This document shows, one piece after another, positions 15,081 to 24,982 of a stretch of DNA of 64,000 nt (positions are counted from its first letter, which is position 1; every line of letters starts with the position of its first letter). Position numbers and translations under genes: made by a program. Source of the stretch: Streptomyces rhizosphaerihabitans (GTDB taxonomy: Bacteria > Actinomycetota > Actinomycetes > Streptomycetales > Streptomycetaceae). The stretch is taken from contig NZ_JAODTZ010000016.1 in the NCBI RefSeq assembly GCF_025399795.1, positions 1 through 64,000 on the forward strand, read 5' to 3'. The notes beneath the pieces are model-generated. The model was given only the letters and a program-made list of their open reading frames with translations. It ran no database searches and was not told where the DNA came from.

Positions 15081-17924
15081 TCAGGACGGCCGGCCGGCGT
15101 TCGCGGCCGGCGGGTCGTCCCCGGCCGGGTCTTCCGTGCCGGGGAGGGACTGTTCCGTCCAGATGGCTTTGCCCTCCGGGGTGTAGCGGCTGCCCCAGCG
15201 TTCGCAGAGGGCGTTGACGAGCTGGAGTCCACGGCCCCCCTCGTCGGTGTCCGAGGAGCGCCGGATGCGAGGCATGGTCAGGCTCGCGTCGGACACCTCG
15301 CAGACGAGTGTCCCGCTGTACAGGAGGCGAAGCCCGATGGGCCCCCTGGCATGGCGGATGACGTTCCCGACGAGCTCACTGGCCAGTAGTTCCGTCGTCA
15401 TGACCAGGTCGTCCAGATGCCATTGGGCGAGTTGCTCCCGTACGTGGCGGCGAGCCTCACCTGCGGCCTCCGGCCCCTCCGGCAGAGCCCAGGAAGCCAT
15501 CTGCCGGTCGGCCACGGTGTGCAGACGGGCGATCAGCAGGGCGGCGTCGTCGGCGGTGGGCCCACCCGGCAGCAGGCCCGCGGTGACGGTGTCGCACAGG
15601 TCCTCCAGATCGGGACAGCAGGCTTCGCGGGGGAGCAGATCGGCGAGCTGGGCCATGCCCTGGTCGATCTCCCGGTGCGACGACTCCACGAGCCCGTCGG
15701 TGTAGAGGACCAGAAGACTGTCCGCCGACAACTTCAGTTCCGTCGTCTCGAACGGAGGGAACGCGGCGCCCAGGGGAGGATTGACGGCGACCTCGGGGAA
15801 GTAGGCGCTGCCGTCGGGCCGGACGACGAGCGGCGGCGGGTGCCCCGCCCGCACCACGGTGCACGATCCGTCGGTGGAGTCGTACAGCGCGTACAGGCAG
15901 GTCGCGTACGCGTGCTCGCCGAGGCCCCCCACGATGTCGTTGAGGTGGCCCATGATCTCGTCGGGAGGCAGTTCCAGGGCGGCCAGCGTGTGCACAGCGG
16001 TGCGCAGGCGTCCCATGGTCGCGGCCTCGGACAGACCGTGGCCCATCACGTCACCGATGACCAGGGCCACCTGGCCCGCGGACAACGGGATCAGGTCGTA
16101 CCAGTCCCCGCCCACGTCGGAGGTCTGCCCGGCCGGCAGATATCTCGCCGCGGCGGTGACCTCGGGCACGGTGGGCAGCCGCAGGGGCAGCAGAGCCTGC
16201 TGGAGTTCCTCGGAGCGGGTGAGCTCGGCGTCGTAGAGCCGTGCTCTCTCCAGGGCGTGCGCCACGAGCGCGCTGATGGTGATGAGGAGCGTGCGTTCCT
16301 CGGACGTGAGACGCCGTGCGGTGTCGAAGGCGATGACACACACGCCGAAAGTGTGGCCGGAGGCCGTCAACGGGAGGAAGGCCCAGGCCTCCTTGCTGCT
16401 CGGAGGGCGGCTGCCGCCGTCGGGGAAGGCCGAGAACCATTCCTCCCGCGACGAGTAGAAACGGGGTTCGCCCGTCAGGACGGCCTGCCCGGCGGGACCG
16501 GCATCGGACAGTTCCATGCCGTGGGCGCCGTGCATCTGCTGCAGAAAGGAGCTCGGGTAATCGACGGACCCGATGTGCACCAGCCTGTCGTCCTCGATGA
16601 CGAGCACGAGCAGGCCCTGCGCGTCGAACGGCGGCAGGACGCGCTGGGCGGTGGCCTTCACCACGTCCTGCGAGGTGGTCGCCGCGGCGAGCTGTGTGGT
16701 CAACTCCGCCGTCCGGCTCGCCCGCTCGGCCGCGGTCCGGATCGCCGCCGCCTGCTCCGCCTCGCGGCGGCGGCGAGCGGTGACATCGGTGAAGTACAGG
16801 GTGAGACCGCTGGGGACCGGGACGAGCCGCAGGTCGTAACGGCGGCCGGTGTCGGCCAGCGTGACGTCGAAGCCGGTGGCGACGGACTCCGCGGCGCCGC
16901 GTCGGCACCGTTCCTGCAGGCCGGGCATCCGGTGCAGTGCGGGAAGGTCCCACAGGTCACGTCCGAAGAGCTGTTCGTCGGGCGAACCGAGAATGCGTTC
17001 CGCCTCCAGATTGGCGAAGGTGATCTGCCAGCCGTCGTCCACGGACAGGAAGGCGTCGGTCATGTGCTGCAGGGCACGGCTGAGGGCATCGCGCGTCGAG
17101 CGTGACGCGTCGCTCGCCCAGCCCTTCCCGACGATGCGCGTGACCTGACCCTGCTCGTCGAGGACGACATGACCGGACGCGCGCGTCCATGTGTAGCTCC
17201 CGTCGCCGCGCCGGACCCGGTATTCGGCCTCGAACGGCGCATGCGTCCTGATGGAGCGTTCGGCCGCGGCCAGGGTGCTCGGGAGATCGTCGGGGTGCAC
17301 CACTTTCATCCAGCTCTCGACGCCGGGCACGAAGGCCGCGGGATCGGTCTGGTAGACCTTCATGGCCGCCTCGTCCCACAGCAGCTCACCGGTGCTCACG
17401 TCCCACTCCCAGGAGCCGACCGGAGTGAAGTCGAGGTCGGTGCGCAGGCGGTCGGGCGCCGGCATCCTGCCCAGACGGTCCATGGTCCACTCGGCCACCG
17501 AGGTGAGGAACGTCCATTGCGCGGGCGTCGGTTCCTCGTTGTCCCCGGTGAGGCAGGTGATCGCACCGATGGCACGGCCGTCGTTGACCAGGGGCACGGA
17601 GAACCAGCCGGACCGTGACAGCAGCGGCGCGGTGGGTTCGTCCAGGTCGGCGGGGAGAGCGGCCACCCATACGTGCTCGCCGGAGCGTACGGCACGGGCC
17701 GTCGCCGTGGGCCCGTCCTGGTCGACGATCTCCCAGGCCCGGGTGACCGACGACGGCAGTCCGGTGGAGGACACCAGACGCAGAGCCGACATCGGGCCCC
17801 GCAGGTAGACGGCCCCGCCGACGCAGCCCAGCTCCGCGATGGAGTGCTGAAGGGCGAGCCGGAAGACCTCGCTTTCCGTGATGCCGTCGTCAGCGGTGTC
17901 GAGTAGGTCCAGCCGCCTGATCAC
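15081..17924 (-). CDS. Multisensor SpoIIE phosphatase with PAS, GAF and HATPase domains
   Basis: 947-residue cytosolic signalling protein. In order it shows: an N-terminal GAF-like domain (about 20-150), a PAS domain (about 165-280; SWEWDVSTGELLWDEAAM, then FEAEYRVRRGDGSYTW), a second PAS, a GAF domain (about 410-570), a SpoIIE/PP2C phosphatase (about 590-800; GGDWYDLIPLS, GDVMGHG, YTDGLVES, DDAALL) and an anti-sigma-type HATPase (about 815-935; ELVGNVIRHA, GGRGLQLV). Such proteins usually dephosphorylate anti-sigma antagonists and may also bind them. The GTG at 17924 is the only plausible start near the first domain; farther upstream the frame is low-complexity. No partner antagonist gene is adjacent. 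Confidence 0.88.
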   Translation of the reverse strand: MIRRLDLLDTADDGITESEVFRLALQHSIAELGCVGGAVYLRGPMSALRLVSSTGLPSSVTRAWEIVDQDGPTATARAVRSGEHVWVAALPADLDEPTAPLLSRSGWFSVPLVNDGRAIGAITCLTGDNEEPTPAQWTFLTSVAEWTMDRLGRMPAPDRLRTDLDFTPVGSWEWDVSTGELLWDEAAMKVYQTDPAAFVPGVESWMKVVHPDDLPSTLAAAERSIRTHAPFEAEYRVRRGDGSYTWTRASGHVVLDEQGQVTRIVGKGWASDASRSTRDALSRALQHMTDAFLSVDDGWQITFANLEAERILGSPDEQLFGRDLWDLPALHRMPGLQERCRRGAAESVATGFDVTLADTGRRYDLRLVPVPSGLTLYFTDVTARRRREAEQAAAIRTAAERASRTAELTTQLAAATTSQDVVKATAQRVLPPFDAQGLLVLVIEDDRLVHIGSVDYPSSFLQQMHGAHGMELSDAGPAGQAVLTGEPRFYSSREEWFSAFPDGGSRPPSSKEAWAFLPLTASGHTFGVCVIAFDTARRLTSEERTLLITISALVAHALERARLYDAELTRSEELQQALLPLRLPTVPEVTAAARYLPAGQTSDVGGDWYDLIPLSAGQVALVIGDVMGHGLSEAATMGRLRTAVHTLAALELPPDEIMGHLNDIVGGLGEHAYATCLYALYDSTDGSCTVVRAGHPPPLVVRPDGSAYFPEVAVNPPLGAAFPPFETTELKLSADSLLVLYTDGLVESSHREIDQGMAQLADLLPREACCPDLEDLCDTVTAGLLPGGPTADDAALLIARLHTVADRQMASWALPEGPEAAGEARRHVREQLAQWHLDDLVMTTELLASELVGNVIRHARGPIGLRLLYSGTLVCEVSDASLTMPRIRRSSDTDEGGRGLQLVNALCERWGSRYTPEGKAIWTEQSLPGTEDPAGDDPPAANAGRPS

Positions 17925-18673
17925 AGACCCAATATAGGATGGAATGCCGCAAATGACGCTAATAGTATTGTCTGCTACCGAGAGTGCTCTCGGTCGGGGG
18001 TTCCTTCCCTCGCGGGGCCGGGCTTTCCCCTCCCCAGGGGTTGGAGGCCCTCCCGTGGCGCGTGCGTGATGGGCGGCTCCGCCGAGCCGCGGCGCGCCAC
18101 GGTACGGCTCAATCAGCGATCTGGGCCTCGACGGCCGTGTGTTCAGCGTCGGCGACACCGGCCTGGAGCAGGGCCCGATCACGTTCGCGGGCATCGGCCG
18201 GCTGGCCAGGGGCCGGCGTTCGGATCAGGTCGCAGGGGGCACGCCCGGCGCGATCCCGCCGGGCGGACGGTGCCTCGGTCGGCTCGTCCTACGGGAATCG
18301 TGGGCGTCCCGGGTCATCGCGGCCCGGGACGTCCACGATTCACCCGCAGGTCCAGGTCGGCGCGTACATCGGCGGCAGGCCGTCCGGCCGGCGCCGGAAG
18401 ACGGGCGCCCTCGGCCAACCGGTCGGGGCCGAGGACCGCGCGTGTCCCGGTTGCGGGGCGCGGTGCGCGACATCACGCTGGCCGGAACGCCCGCGTGATC
18501 GACGGCTCGGGAGCGGTCGCCCGTTTCCCATGGTGCCGCGCGGCGGCCCGGGCACGGGCGCATGTGGCGGGTGGTCCCGACGACGTGAGGACGGTGGCGC
18601 ACAGGTGAACGCCGGATCGCGTCGTCCTCGCCGGCGGCCGGGCGAGCCCGGCACGGGTCGCGGCGGGCGCCGG
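17925..18673. other. Gene-poor stretch, possible decayed coding DNA
   Basis: About 750 bases without a confident gene. The first 60 bases are AT-richer than the surroundings and probably carry the SpoIIE promoter. A plus-strand frame near 18127 reads LGLDGRVFSVGDTGLEQGP and looks protein-like for about 30 residues, then degrades. A long inverted repeat sits at 18295-18341. I suspect a decayed gene but cannot name it. Confidence 0.4.
18295..18341. repeat. Long inverted repeat, 19-bp arms
   Basis: Two 19-base arms with one mismatch flank a 9-base loop. It could be a bidirectional terminator or the relic of an element end. No functional gene ends at it, which favours a relic of a decayed gene. 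Confidence 0.6.
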
Positions 18674-19903
18674 ATGCGGTACGTCGTGGGGAATCGTTCC
18701 TCCCGTGGCGTCTGGTCGGTCACGAAGGCGCGTACGGCCGGTACCGAGGTGCGGCGCGGTACCGGGGAGCACACGGGCGTCCCGGTGAGCCGCGGGCTGC
18801 GGGTGGCCGCGGCCCACGCGTGGCGGCTGCTCGTCGTCGGCGTGGTCGTCTACGTGATCTTCGCCCTTCTGGGCAAGTTGCAGCTGGTCGCCGTGGCCCT
18901 GTTCCTCGCGCTGGTCGTGACGGCGGTCCTGCGTCCCCTCGCCGATCTGCTGGCGCGTCGCATGCCGAGGACCGTGGCGGTGATCGTGAGCATCCTCGGA
19001 AGCCTCCTGCTGGTGCTGGGCGTGATGGCGCTGGTCGGTCGCGTCGTGGCGGGCGAGTCGGGGCAGCTGGGCCACGAGTTCGCCGGGGGGCTGGGACGGA
19101 TCGAGCGATGGCTGGAGGGCTCCCCCTTTCATCTGAGCCACGCGGTGATGTCGAATCTCCAGGGCAAGGTGGCCACCTTCGTCTCCGACCACCGTTCCGT
19201 ACTGATCAGCAGCGCCCTCAGCGGTGCCGGCCGGGCGGTGGAGTTCGTCACCGGCCTGGTGCTCGCCCTGTTCTGCTCGCTGTTCTTCATCCGTTCCGGG
19301 GACAAGTTCTGGCGCTGGTTCCAGGAGTTGATGCCTCAGGGCGCGCGGGACCCGTGGGACCGCGCCGGGCGGGCGGCCTGGCGGACCTTCGCCGGCTACA
19401 CACGCGGCATCATCATCGTGGCGGCGACCAACGCCATTCTCGTCGGAATCGCCCTCTACGTCCTGGGCGTTCCGCTGGCGCTGCCGCTCACGCTGCTGGA
19501 GTTCTTCGCCGCGTTCATCCCCCTGGTGGGCTCGCCCGTCGCGCTCGGCGTGGCCACCGTCGTCGCGCTGGCCACCAAGGGGCCGGTCGTCGCGATCATC
19601 GTGCTCGCACTGATCGTCGTCATCGGCCAGTTGGAAGGTCACGTACTGCACCCGCTCGTCCTGAGCTGGGCGGTCCGGCTGCACCCCGTGGTCGTGGCCC
19701 TCTCCGTCATCGCCGGAAGCATCCTGGCCGGGGTGACCGGCGCCGTCGTGGCCGTACCGATGGTGTCGGTGGCCTGGTCCGTGATCTCCGAGCTGCGCGC
19801 ACGCCCCGGGCCGGAGCCGTCCGGGCCTTCACCGGGTCACGCCTCCGATCCGCCCGAACCGCACCCGGAGCCGACCCGGCCGTCCCGGGCCGAGGAACCG
19901 TAG
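18674..19903 (+). CDS. AI-2E transporter family permease (PerM/UPF0118)
   Basis: About 409 residues with some eight hydrophobic segments in the AI-2E/PerM arrangement. There is a pair of N-terminal helices (LLVVGVVVYVIFALLG, LQLVAVALFLALVVTAVL), a helix after residue 110, a soluble middle, then a cluster ending with IAGSILAGVTGAVVAVPM. Conserved features include FIRSGDKFWRWF and ALPLTLLEFFAAFIPLVG. The family exports small molecules or ions; AI-2 export is shown for only a few members. The start is uncertain: ATG 18674 lacks a good ribosome site, and GTG at 18749 or 18785 would give a shorter N-terminus. The C-terminal tail is Pro-rich and cytosolic. Confidence 0.83.
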   Translation: MRYVVGNRSSRGVWSVTKARTAGTEVRRGTGEHTGVPVSRGLRVAAAHAWRLLVVGVVVYVIFALLGKLQLVAVALFLALVVTAVLRPLADLLARRMPRTVAVIVSILGSLLLVLGVMALVGRVVAGESGQLGHEFAGGLGRIERWLEGSPFHLSHAVMSNLQGKVATFVSDHRSVLISSALSGAGRAVEFVTGLVLALFCSLFFIRSGDKFWRWFQELMPQGARDPWDRAGRAAWRTFAGYTRGIIIVAATNAILVGIALYVLGVPLALPLTLLEFFAAFIPLVGSPVALGVATVVALATKGPVVAIIVLALIVVIGQLEGHVLHPLVLSWAVRLHPVVVALSVIAGSILAGVTGAVVAVPMVSVAWSVISELRARPGPEPSGPSPGHASDPPEPHPEPTRPSRAEEP

Positions 19904-19928
19904 TGGCGACGGACCGGGCGAGCCGGGT

Positions 19929-20882
19929 TCACTCCGTCCAGCCCGAGTCGGTGTAGGTCTTCCCGCAGGCGATGGCGGTGAGAGCGGTACGGGTGTACTC
20001 GACCAGTTGGCCGGGGAGCGCGTCCAGCGGCCACCACTTCCATTCCGTGCACCGGTCGGGTTCCAGGACTCGGGGCTCGCCGCTCCAGCGGGAGGCGGCG
20101 AAGAACAACTGCAGGCGGGGGAAGGGGCTCCAGGGGTTGCGCTGATCCAGGGTGTGTACGAGGGACAGGTCGCGCGCCTCGATCGTGATGCCGGTTTCCT
20201 CCGACGTCTCTCGGACCATGCAGGCCAGCGCGGACTCTCCCGGCTCGCGGTGTCCGGCCGGGACGTGCCAGGTCGAGGGTGCGAAGGGGCTGTCAGGGTG
20301 GCGTCTGCCGAGCAGGACCGCGCCGTCGCGTACGAGGACGAGGTGGGCGCCGACGATGCTGCGCTCCCGGTGCTCGCTCCCCTGCCGGACGCGCACGGTC
20401 GGCGGTGTGCCGCCGCTGTCGACGCGGGGGTGCGGATGCCGTTGGTGTTCGTGGACGACGACCGCCGTGCCGGGGTCCATGGTCATGTACGCCGTCTCGT
20501 CGGGGTGGGTCCAGCGAAGCTGGATACCTTCGTGGAGGGGGATCTCGTGGGCGGGCCGGTTCAGGGTGCCCCGGTAGACCAGGACACGGTCCTTGAGCGT
20601 GCCGGAGGCGTCGAGGGTTTCCACGGTGAGGAAGGGAACGAGGTCCGGGACGGTGAGGCCGGTCTCCTCGCGCAGTTCGCGGGCGATGCCCTGAGCACTC
20701 GTCTCGCCCGGCTCGGTGCCTCCGCCGAGGAGTCCCCAAGTACCGGGACTCCAGATGGGTTTGTTCGCGTCGCGCAGGTGCAGCAGGTAGCGCCCGCAGT
20801 CATCGACGAGAAGGGCGGCAGTGCCGTGCGCCTCAATGGAGAGACGGCTGGACGGGAGGCCGGCAGCGCTGGTGTCGGTCAC
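19929..20882 (-). CDS. Tandem Nudix hydrolase-domain protein
   Basis: 317 residues with two Nudix domains. Box 1 near residue 55 contains GGTEPGETSAQG and ends RELREETGL. Box 2 near residue 215 contains GHREPGESALAC and ends RETSEETGI. Both keep the Gx5Ex7REUxEExGU metal-binding pattern, so both halves could hydrolyse a nucleoside-diphosphate-linked compound. The linker (about 150-180) is His/Pro/Arg-rich. The GTG at 20882 has AAAGGA before it. An ABC transporter gene ends 95 bases upstream on the same strand, so the two may be co-transcribed. Substrate unknown. Confidence 0.82.
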   Translation of the reverse strand: MTDTSAAGLPSSRLSIEAHGTAALLVDDCGRYLLHLRDANKPIWSPGTWGLLGGGTEPGETSAQGIARELREETGLTVPDLVPFLTVETLDASGTLKDRVLVYRGTLNRPAHEIPLHEGIQLRWTHPDETAYMTMDPGTAVVVHEHQRHPHPRVDSGGTPPTVRVRQGSEHRERSIVGAHLVLVRDGAVLLGRRHPDSPFAPSTWHVPAGHREPGESALACMVRETSEETGITIEARDLSLVHTLDQRNPWSPFPRLQLFFAASRWSGEPRVLEPDRCTEWKWWPLDALPGQLVEYTRTALTAIACGKTYTDSGWTE

Positions 20883-20977
20883 GCGGAGAGTCCTTTCGTG
20901 TCGTGCGATGGCGAACGAGTCAGGGGTGTGAGGCGTGGGCGTGGGCGTGAAGCGTGCGTGTGGACCAGGACCGGTAT

Positions 20978-22849
20978 TCAGCGTTCCTGAGACAGGCGCA
21001 GGAGATCGGCGAAGGTGCCGCCGGCGTGGACGAGGTCGTCGTACGTGCCCTGTTCGGTGAGGCGGCCCTGTTCCATGACGACGATGTGGTCGGCGATCCG
21101 GGTGTTCTCCAGCCGGTGCGTGACGACGATGGTGATGCGGTCCGCGGAGATGCTCTTGATCTTCTCGAAGATGCCGTGCTCCCCGCGCGGGTCCATCTGA
21201 GAGGTGGGTTCGTCCAGGATCAGCAATGGCGGCCGTCGGTACAGGGCGCGGGAGCAGGCCAGGCGTTGCCATTGCCCGCCGGAGAGCTCGGCGCCGCCGA
21301 AGATCTCGCGCGCGAGAAGGGTGTCGAGCCCGGCGGGGAGGTCCTCGACGGCCTCGCGCATCCCCACCGCCTCGATGGCGTCCCACACCTGCCGGTCGTC
21401 GGTGGACCTGGGCTGGCCCAGCGTCACGTTCTCGCGCACCCGAAGCGGCCACTGGGCGAAGATCTGCGGTACGAGCCCTGTGCAGCTCCAGGCTGTGGCG
21501 GGATCGGCGTGAGCCAGGTCGGTGCCGTTCCAGGTGACCCGGCCCTTGTCCGCGAGGTAGACACCCGTGATCAGTCGCGTCAGGGTGCTCTTGCCCGAGC
21601 CGTTCACGCCGACGATGGCGAGGATGTCGCCGCGTCGCAGGGTCAGGGAGACGCCGTCCACCGCGGGTCCGGATTTTCCCGGGTACCGGTAGGTGACTTC
21701 CTCCAGCCGAATCTCCTCCACGGGGGCCTCGACGGTCGTTCGCCCTCGCTTGGGCGCGCGCTCGGCGGCGTCGTCGAAGAACGCCTGCATGTCACCGAGG
21801 TACAGGCTCGTGTGGAACACGGCGGCGCCGTTGATGACGACCTGGGACAGCGCGGCCAGGGTGGTCTGGACGGCGACGACCGCCGTGGCCGCGATGGCGG
21901 GCGCGATCCGTTCAGTGACAGCCAGCCAGGCGAGCATTCCCCAGGCCGCCGCGAGGAACGTGCCGCCGGCGACGGACGACAGCAGCGCGATCCGCAGAGT
22001 CCGGGGTGCCGCGGCGAGCGTGCGTCGGTCGACCCGCTCGGACAGGGCCCGGTACCAGTAGAGGAGGTAGTCGGTCATGCCGTTGGCGCGGACCTCGTCG
22101 CCGTACTTCGGTGTGGTGGCCCACCAGCGTGTCATCCCGCGGACGTTGCGGTCGGCGACGTTCGCGTAGTGGATCTCGTAGTCGACCCGCGCGGTGAGGA
22201 CCGCACCGACACCGGCCGGGGTGACGGCCAGGAGGAGCAGCGGCAGCATCAGGGGGTTGAGCACGGACAGGACACCGCCCGCGGTGATCATCTTGATCAG
22301 GGCGGACAGGAACCGCTGAGCGTCCGTGACCATGACCTGCGTGCGCAGCACTCCCATCTCCGCGGCCTCCTGACGGTCGGAGAAGCCGTCGACGGCGTAC
22401 GCCGAGGCTTCGACCCGGCAGACCGCTTCGACCAGGGCCGAGTCCGTGGTCGTCGACAGCCGCGGGGTGATGCGGCGCTCCGCGTACGCCGCCACGGCGA
22501 CCGAGAGCCGGGCGACCGCGCTCGCTCCCGCGACGACCGCCAGAGCCGGAAGTGCCTCGTACAGGCGGTCCGCCATCGCCCCGCCGCCGAGGATGGGGGA
22601 CATCGCCCTCGCTGTGGCGGCGAGGAGTACGGCGGCGGTGATGCCGGTGGCCGACTGGCAGGCAAGGACGAGGAGTACGGCGCGGCGATCGATCCCCCAG
22701 GCCATCCGGGCGATGCGCCCGAGGACCCGCGGGAGCTGGGCGCACAGGGCACGGAAGCTCACTTCGCCGAGGGGATTGACGGAGTACTGCCCGGAGTACG
22801 TGATCTCAGCGGGGGGCGGCGGTGGAGCGGACGCCGAAATTGAGGTCAA
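20978..22849 (-). CDS. ABC transporter, fused permease-ATPase
   Basis: 623-residue half-transporter of the exporter type. Residues about 55-330 hold five to six membrane helices. The ATPase follows from about residue 380: Walker A GVNGSGKST, Q-loop VPQIFAQ, signature LSGGQWQR, Walker B LLILDEPTSQMDP and H-loop VTHRL. It would work as a homodimer. The TTG start at 22849 has GGGAGA 8 bases before it; no better start lies nearby. The tandem-Nudix gene follows in the same direction. I checked the flanks for a small peptide substrate gene and saw none that convinced me. Confidence 0.86.
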   Translation of the reverse strand: MTSISASAPPPPPAEITYSGQYSVNPLGEVSFRALCAQLPRVLGRIARMAWGIDRRAVLLVLACQSATGITAAVLLAATARAMSPILGGGAMADRLYEALPALAVVAGASAVARLSVAVAAYAERRITPRLSTTTDSALVEAVCRVEASAYAVDGFSDRQEAAEMGVLRTQVMVTDAQRFLSALIKMITAGGVLSVLNPLMLPLLLLAVTPAGVGAVLTARVDYEIHYANVADRNVRGMTRWWATTPKYGDEVRANGMTDYLLYWYRALSERVDRRTLAAAPRTLRIALLSSVAGGTFLAAAWGMLAWLAVTERIAPAIAATAVVAVQTTLAALSQVVINGAAVFHTSLYLGDMQAFFDDAAERAPKRGRTTVEAPVEEIRLEEVTYRYPGKSGPAVDGVSLTLRRGDILAIVGVNGSGKSTLTRLITGVYLADKGRVTWNGTDLAHADPATAWSCTGLVPQIFAQWPLRVRENVTLGQPRSTDDRQVWDAIEAVGMREAVEDLPAGLDTLLAREIFGGAELSGGQWQRLACSRALYRRPPLLILDEPTSQMDPRGEHGIFEKIKSISADRITIVVTHRLENTRIADHIVVMEQGRLTEQGTYDDLVHAGGTFADLLRLSQER

Positions 22850-23102
22850 CTGCTCGTCTCCCTGCGCGATTTGATGGGGATGAAGACGACTTCAGAGGAC
22901 TCAACGACAGCTACCGCGATATCGAACACACGTGTTTCGGCCGCATCGGATTCCGTGCCTGGCAGGGAGGCCGGACGCGGCTTTCGGGGATACGGGGCCC
23001 GGCGTTCACGAGCCGATGGCCGAATCGCCGCGGATGATACGTATGTGACGGATGGGGTTTGCTCGGTGGCCTGTGGAGGGTCGCCCCGGAACGGTGCCGA
23101 CC

Positions 23103-24104
23103 TCAGACGCGGCGGGCGGCGACACGCTCAGGGGTGGGCCAGCGGACCTCGGACACCCAGCCGAGGCGTTCGAGGACGCGGATGACGGCGGCCGACGGGT
23201 CGATCTGGCCGCGGTCCACACCGTGTCGGGCGCTCGTGGGGTCGGCGTGGTGGAGGTTGTGCCAGCTCTCCCCGAACGACAGCAGGGCCAGCGGCCACAG
23301 GTTGGTGGCTCGGTCGTGGCGCCTGGTGTGGAAGGGGCGTTCGCCGATCATGTGGCACAGCGAGTTGACGCTCCAGGTCACGTGATGGAGCAGTGCGATG
23401 CGGACAAGTCCCGCCCACAGAAGGGCGGTTACGCCGTACACCCAGGTGCCGCCGATCGCCCAGCCCAGCCCGAACGGCAGGGCCAGGGTGAGGACGCACA
23501 GCGCCGGGAAGGCTCGGGCGACGGTCCGAATGTCCCGGTCGGCGAGAAGGTCGGGGGCGTAACGCTCCGGCGGTGTGCGGTCGTTGCGGAAGAGCCAGCC
23601 GATGTGCGCGTGGAACAGCCCGCGCAACTGGCCGCGCAGATGCGTGCCGTAGCGGTACGGCGAGTGCGGATCGCCGGGCCGGTCGGTGAAGGCGTGATGG
23701 CGGCGGTGCGTGGCGACCCAGTCGATGACGTCACCCTGGAAGCTCATCGACCCGGCCACCGCGAGCGCGATGCGCACGGGGCGGACGGCCCGGTAGCCGC
23801 CGTGGGTCAGGCCGCGGTGGAAGCCGACGGTGACGCCGAGGCCGGTGACCGTGTAGAGGACGGCGGCAATCACCACGTCGGCGGGATGGATGAGGCGTCC
23901 CCACAGCAGCCACCCGGCCAGGCCGAGCGCCACGAACGGCAGGACGACGATCATCGTCGTCACCGTCACGTACACCCGCTCCCCGCCGTCGCGCGCGGGG
24001 AGTGCCCCGTCCGGTGGGAAGGGGGATGTTCCGTCGTAGAACTGGGGCGGCGATGGATCGTTCGACGGAACGGCCGTCGTGGATGTGCTGGACACGGGCG
24101 ACAT
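23103..24104 (-). CDS. Membrane fatty acid desaturase
   Basis: 333-residue integral-membrane acyl-CoA or acyl-lipid desaturase. The three di-iron His boxes are HRGLTH (about residue 96), HRRHH (about 133) and HNLHH (about 286), matching the delta-9 desaturase family. Hydrophobic spans lie at about 45-70, 75-95 and 180-225. The N-terminus is Ser/Pro-rich and cytosolic. CCAGGAGCTCCCC before the ATG at 24104 supports the start. It introduces a double bond in membrane lipid acyl chains with electrons from a ferredoxin-type partner not encoded here. It stands alone, probably with its own promoter. Confidence 0.88.
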   Translation of the reverse strand: MSPVSSTSTTAVPSNDPSPPQFYDGTSPFPPDGALPARDGGERVYVTVTTMIVVLPFVALGLAGWLLWGRLIHPADVVIAAVLYTVTGLGVTVGFHRGLTHGGYRAVRPVRIALAVAGSMSFQGDVIDWVATHRRHHAFTDRPGDPHSPYRYGTHLRGQLRGLFHAHIGWLFRNDRTPPERYAPDLLADRDIRTVARAFPALCVLTLALPFGLGWAIGGTWVYGVTALLWAGLVRIALLHHVTWSVNSLCHMIGERPFHTRRHDRATNLWPLALLSFGESWHNLHHADPTSARHGVDRGQIDPSAAVIRVLERLGWVSEVRWPTPERVAARRV

Positions 24105-24327
24105 GGGGAGCTCCTGGACCTCGGTGCGGGTGGCGCGCCGGGGTCAGGGGGGACTGCCCCTGTGATGGGAAATCGTGAGAGCTGGACCGGTCCGGACAGC
24201 GGCGTATGAAGCGTCCTCGCTTCCTTCACCCTACGCCCGCACGTCCGGAGCGAGGCGGTCCCGACCACGCGACGACCGCGGCCGGGCCGGATCCCTCAGG
24301 CGGCTTCCGCGGCCGGGGCCGCGTTCC

Positions 24328-24774
24328 TCAGGAGGCCTCCACGGCCGCCTTGATCCGCTGGCCGAACGCGTTCGCGTCCTTGCGGGCCGCACTCAGCGCG
24401 AGGCTCACCAGGAGCTTTCCGATGCCATGGCCCTCAAGGACGTTGTAGATCCTGACACGGGTTGTGCGGTCGCCGGTGGACTCGAGGTCGTAGCCGCCCT
24501 CGTCCGCTGTGACCGTGTTCTTCGAGACTTCCGTCCAGCGGATCCGGCGGGGCGCCTCGAACTCGGTGATCCGGAACTTCCGGCCCGTCTTCATGCCGGC
24601 GTCCTTGACCGTACTGGTGAAGATCGTGCCCACTGCCGTCGGCCCCTCCGGCGTCTTCGTGATCGCCTGCACCCTGGGGCTGAACTTGGGGTCGTTCGTG
24701 CCGGCGGCGAGGAAGGCGAAAACCTCCTCGATGGGGCGGTTGATCTCGGTTGTCGCCTCGAACTGACCGGACAC
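24328..24774 (-). CDS. SRPBCC family protein
   Basis: 148-residue START/Bet v 1-like fold protein of the polyketide-cyclase/dehydrase type. It opens FEATTEINRPIEEVFAFLA, the classic SRPBCC first strand and helix. It continues with ITEFEAPRRIRWTEVSK and ends in a long helix (LLVSLALSAARKDANAF). The family binds hydrophobic small molecules; the ligand here is unknown. The GTG at 24774 is preceded by AGGAGGAACA. No regulator is adjacent, unlike the two other SRPBCC genes in the window. Confidence 0.82.
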   Translation of the reverse strand: MSGQFEATTEINRPIEEVFAFLAAGTNDPKFSPRVQAITKTPEGPTAVGTIFTSTVKDAGMKTGRKFRITEFEAPRRIRWTEVSKNTVTADEGGYDLESTGDRTTRVRIYNVLEGHGIGKLLVSLALSAARKDANAFGQRIKAAVEAS

Positions 24775-24982
24775 TGTTCCTCCTGTGCTGCGATCACGGA
24801 TCGCCCGCTGAGGGCGCGCGGACTTGCCGCGCGTGCTCAGCCTAGGGGGCAGGAGCCCCACCGGCGCGTCGCACGGACCCATTCGTACGGTGACCGACAC
24901 AAAGAACGGAAGGAACAGGAGAGGGGAGTGGGGGTCGGGTGGGCGATACCCGTTCAGATCTCCGCGCGAGGGCCCCGCACGT

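Noticed and set aside
22871..23185. Small plus-strand gene upstream of the ABC exporter (RiPP precursor candidate)
   Set aside because: No ribosome site, no leader-core pattern and no modifying enzyme nearby; not convincing.
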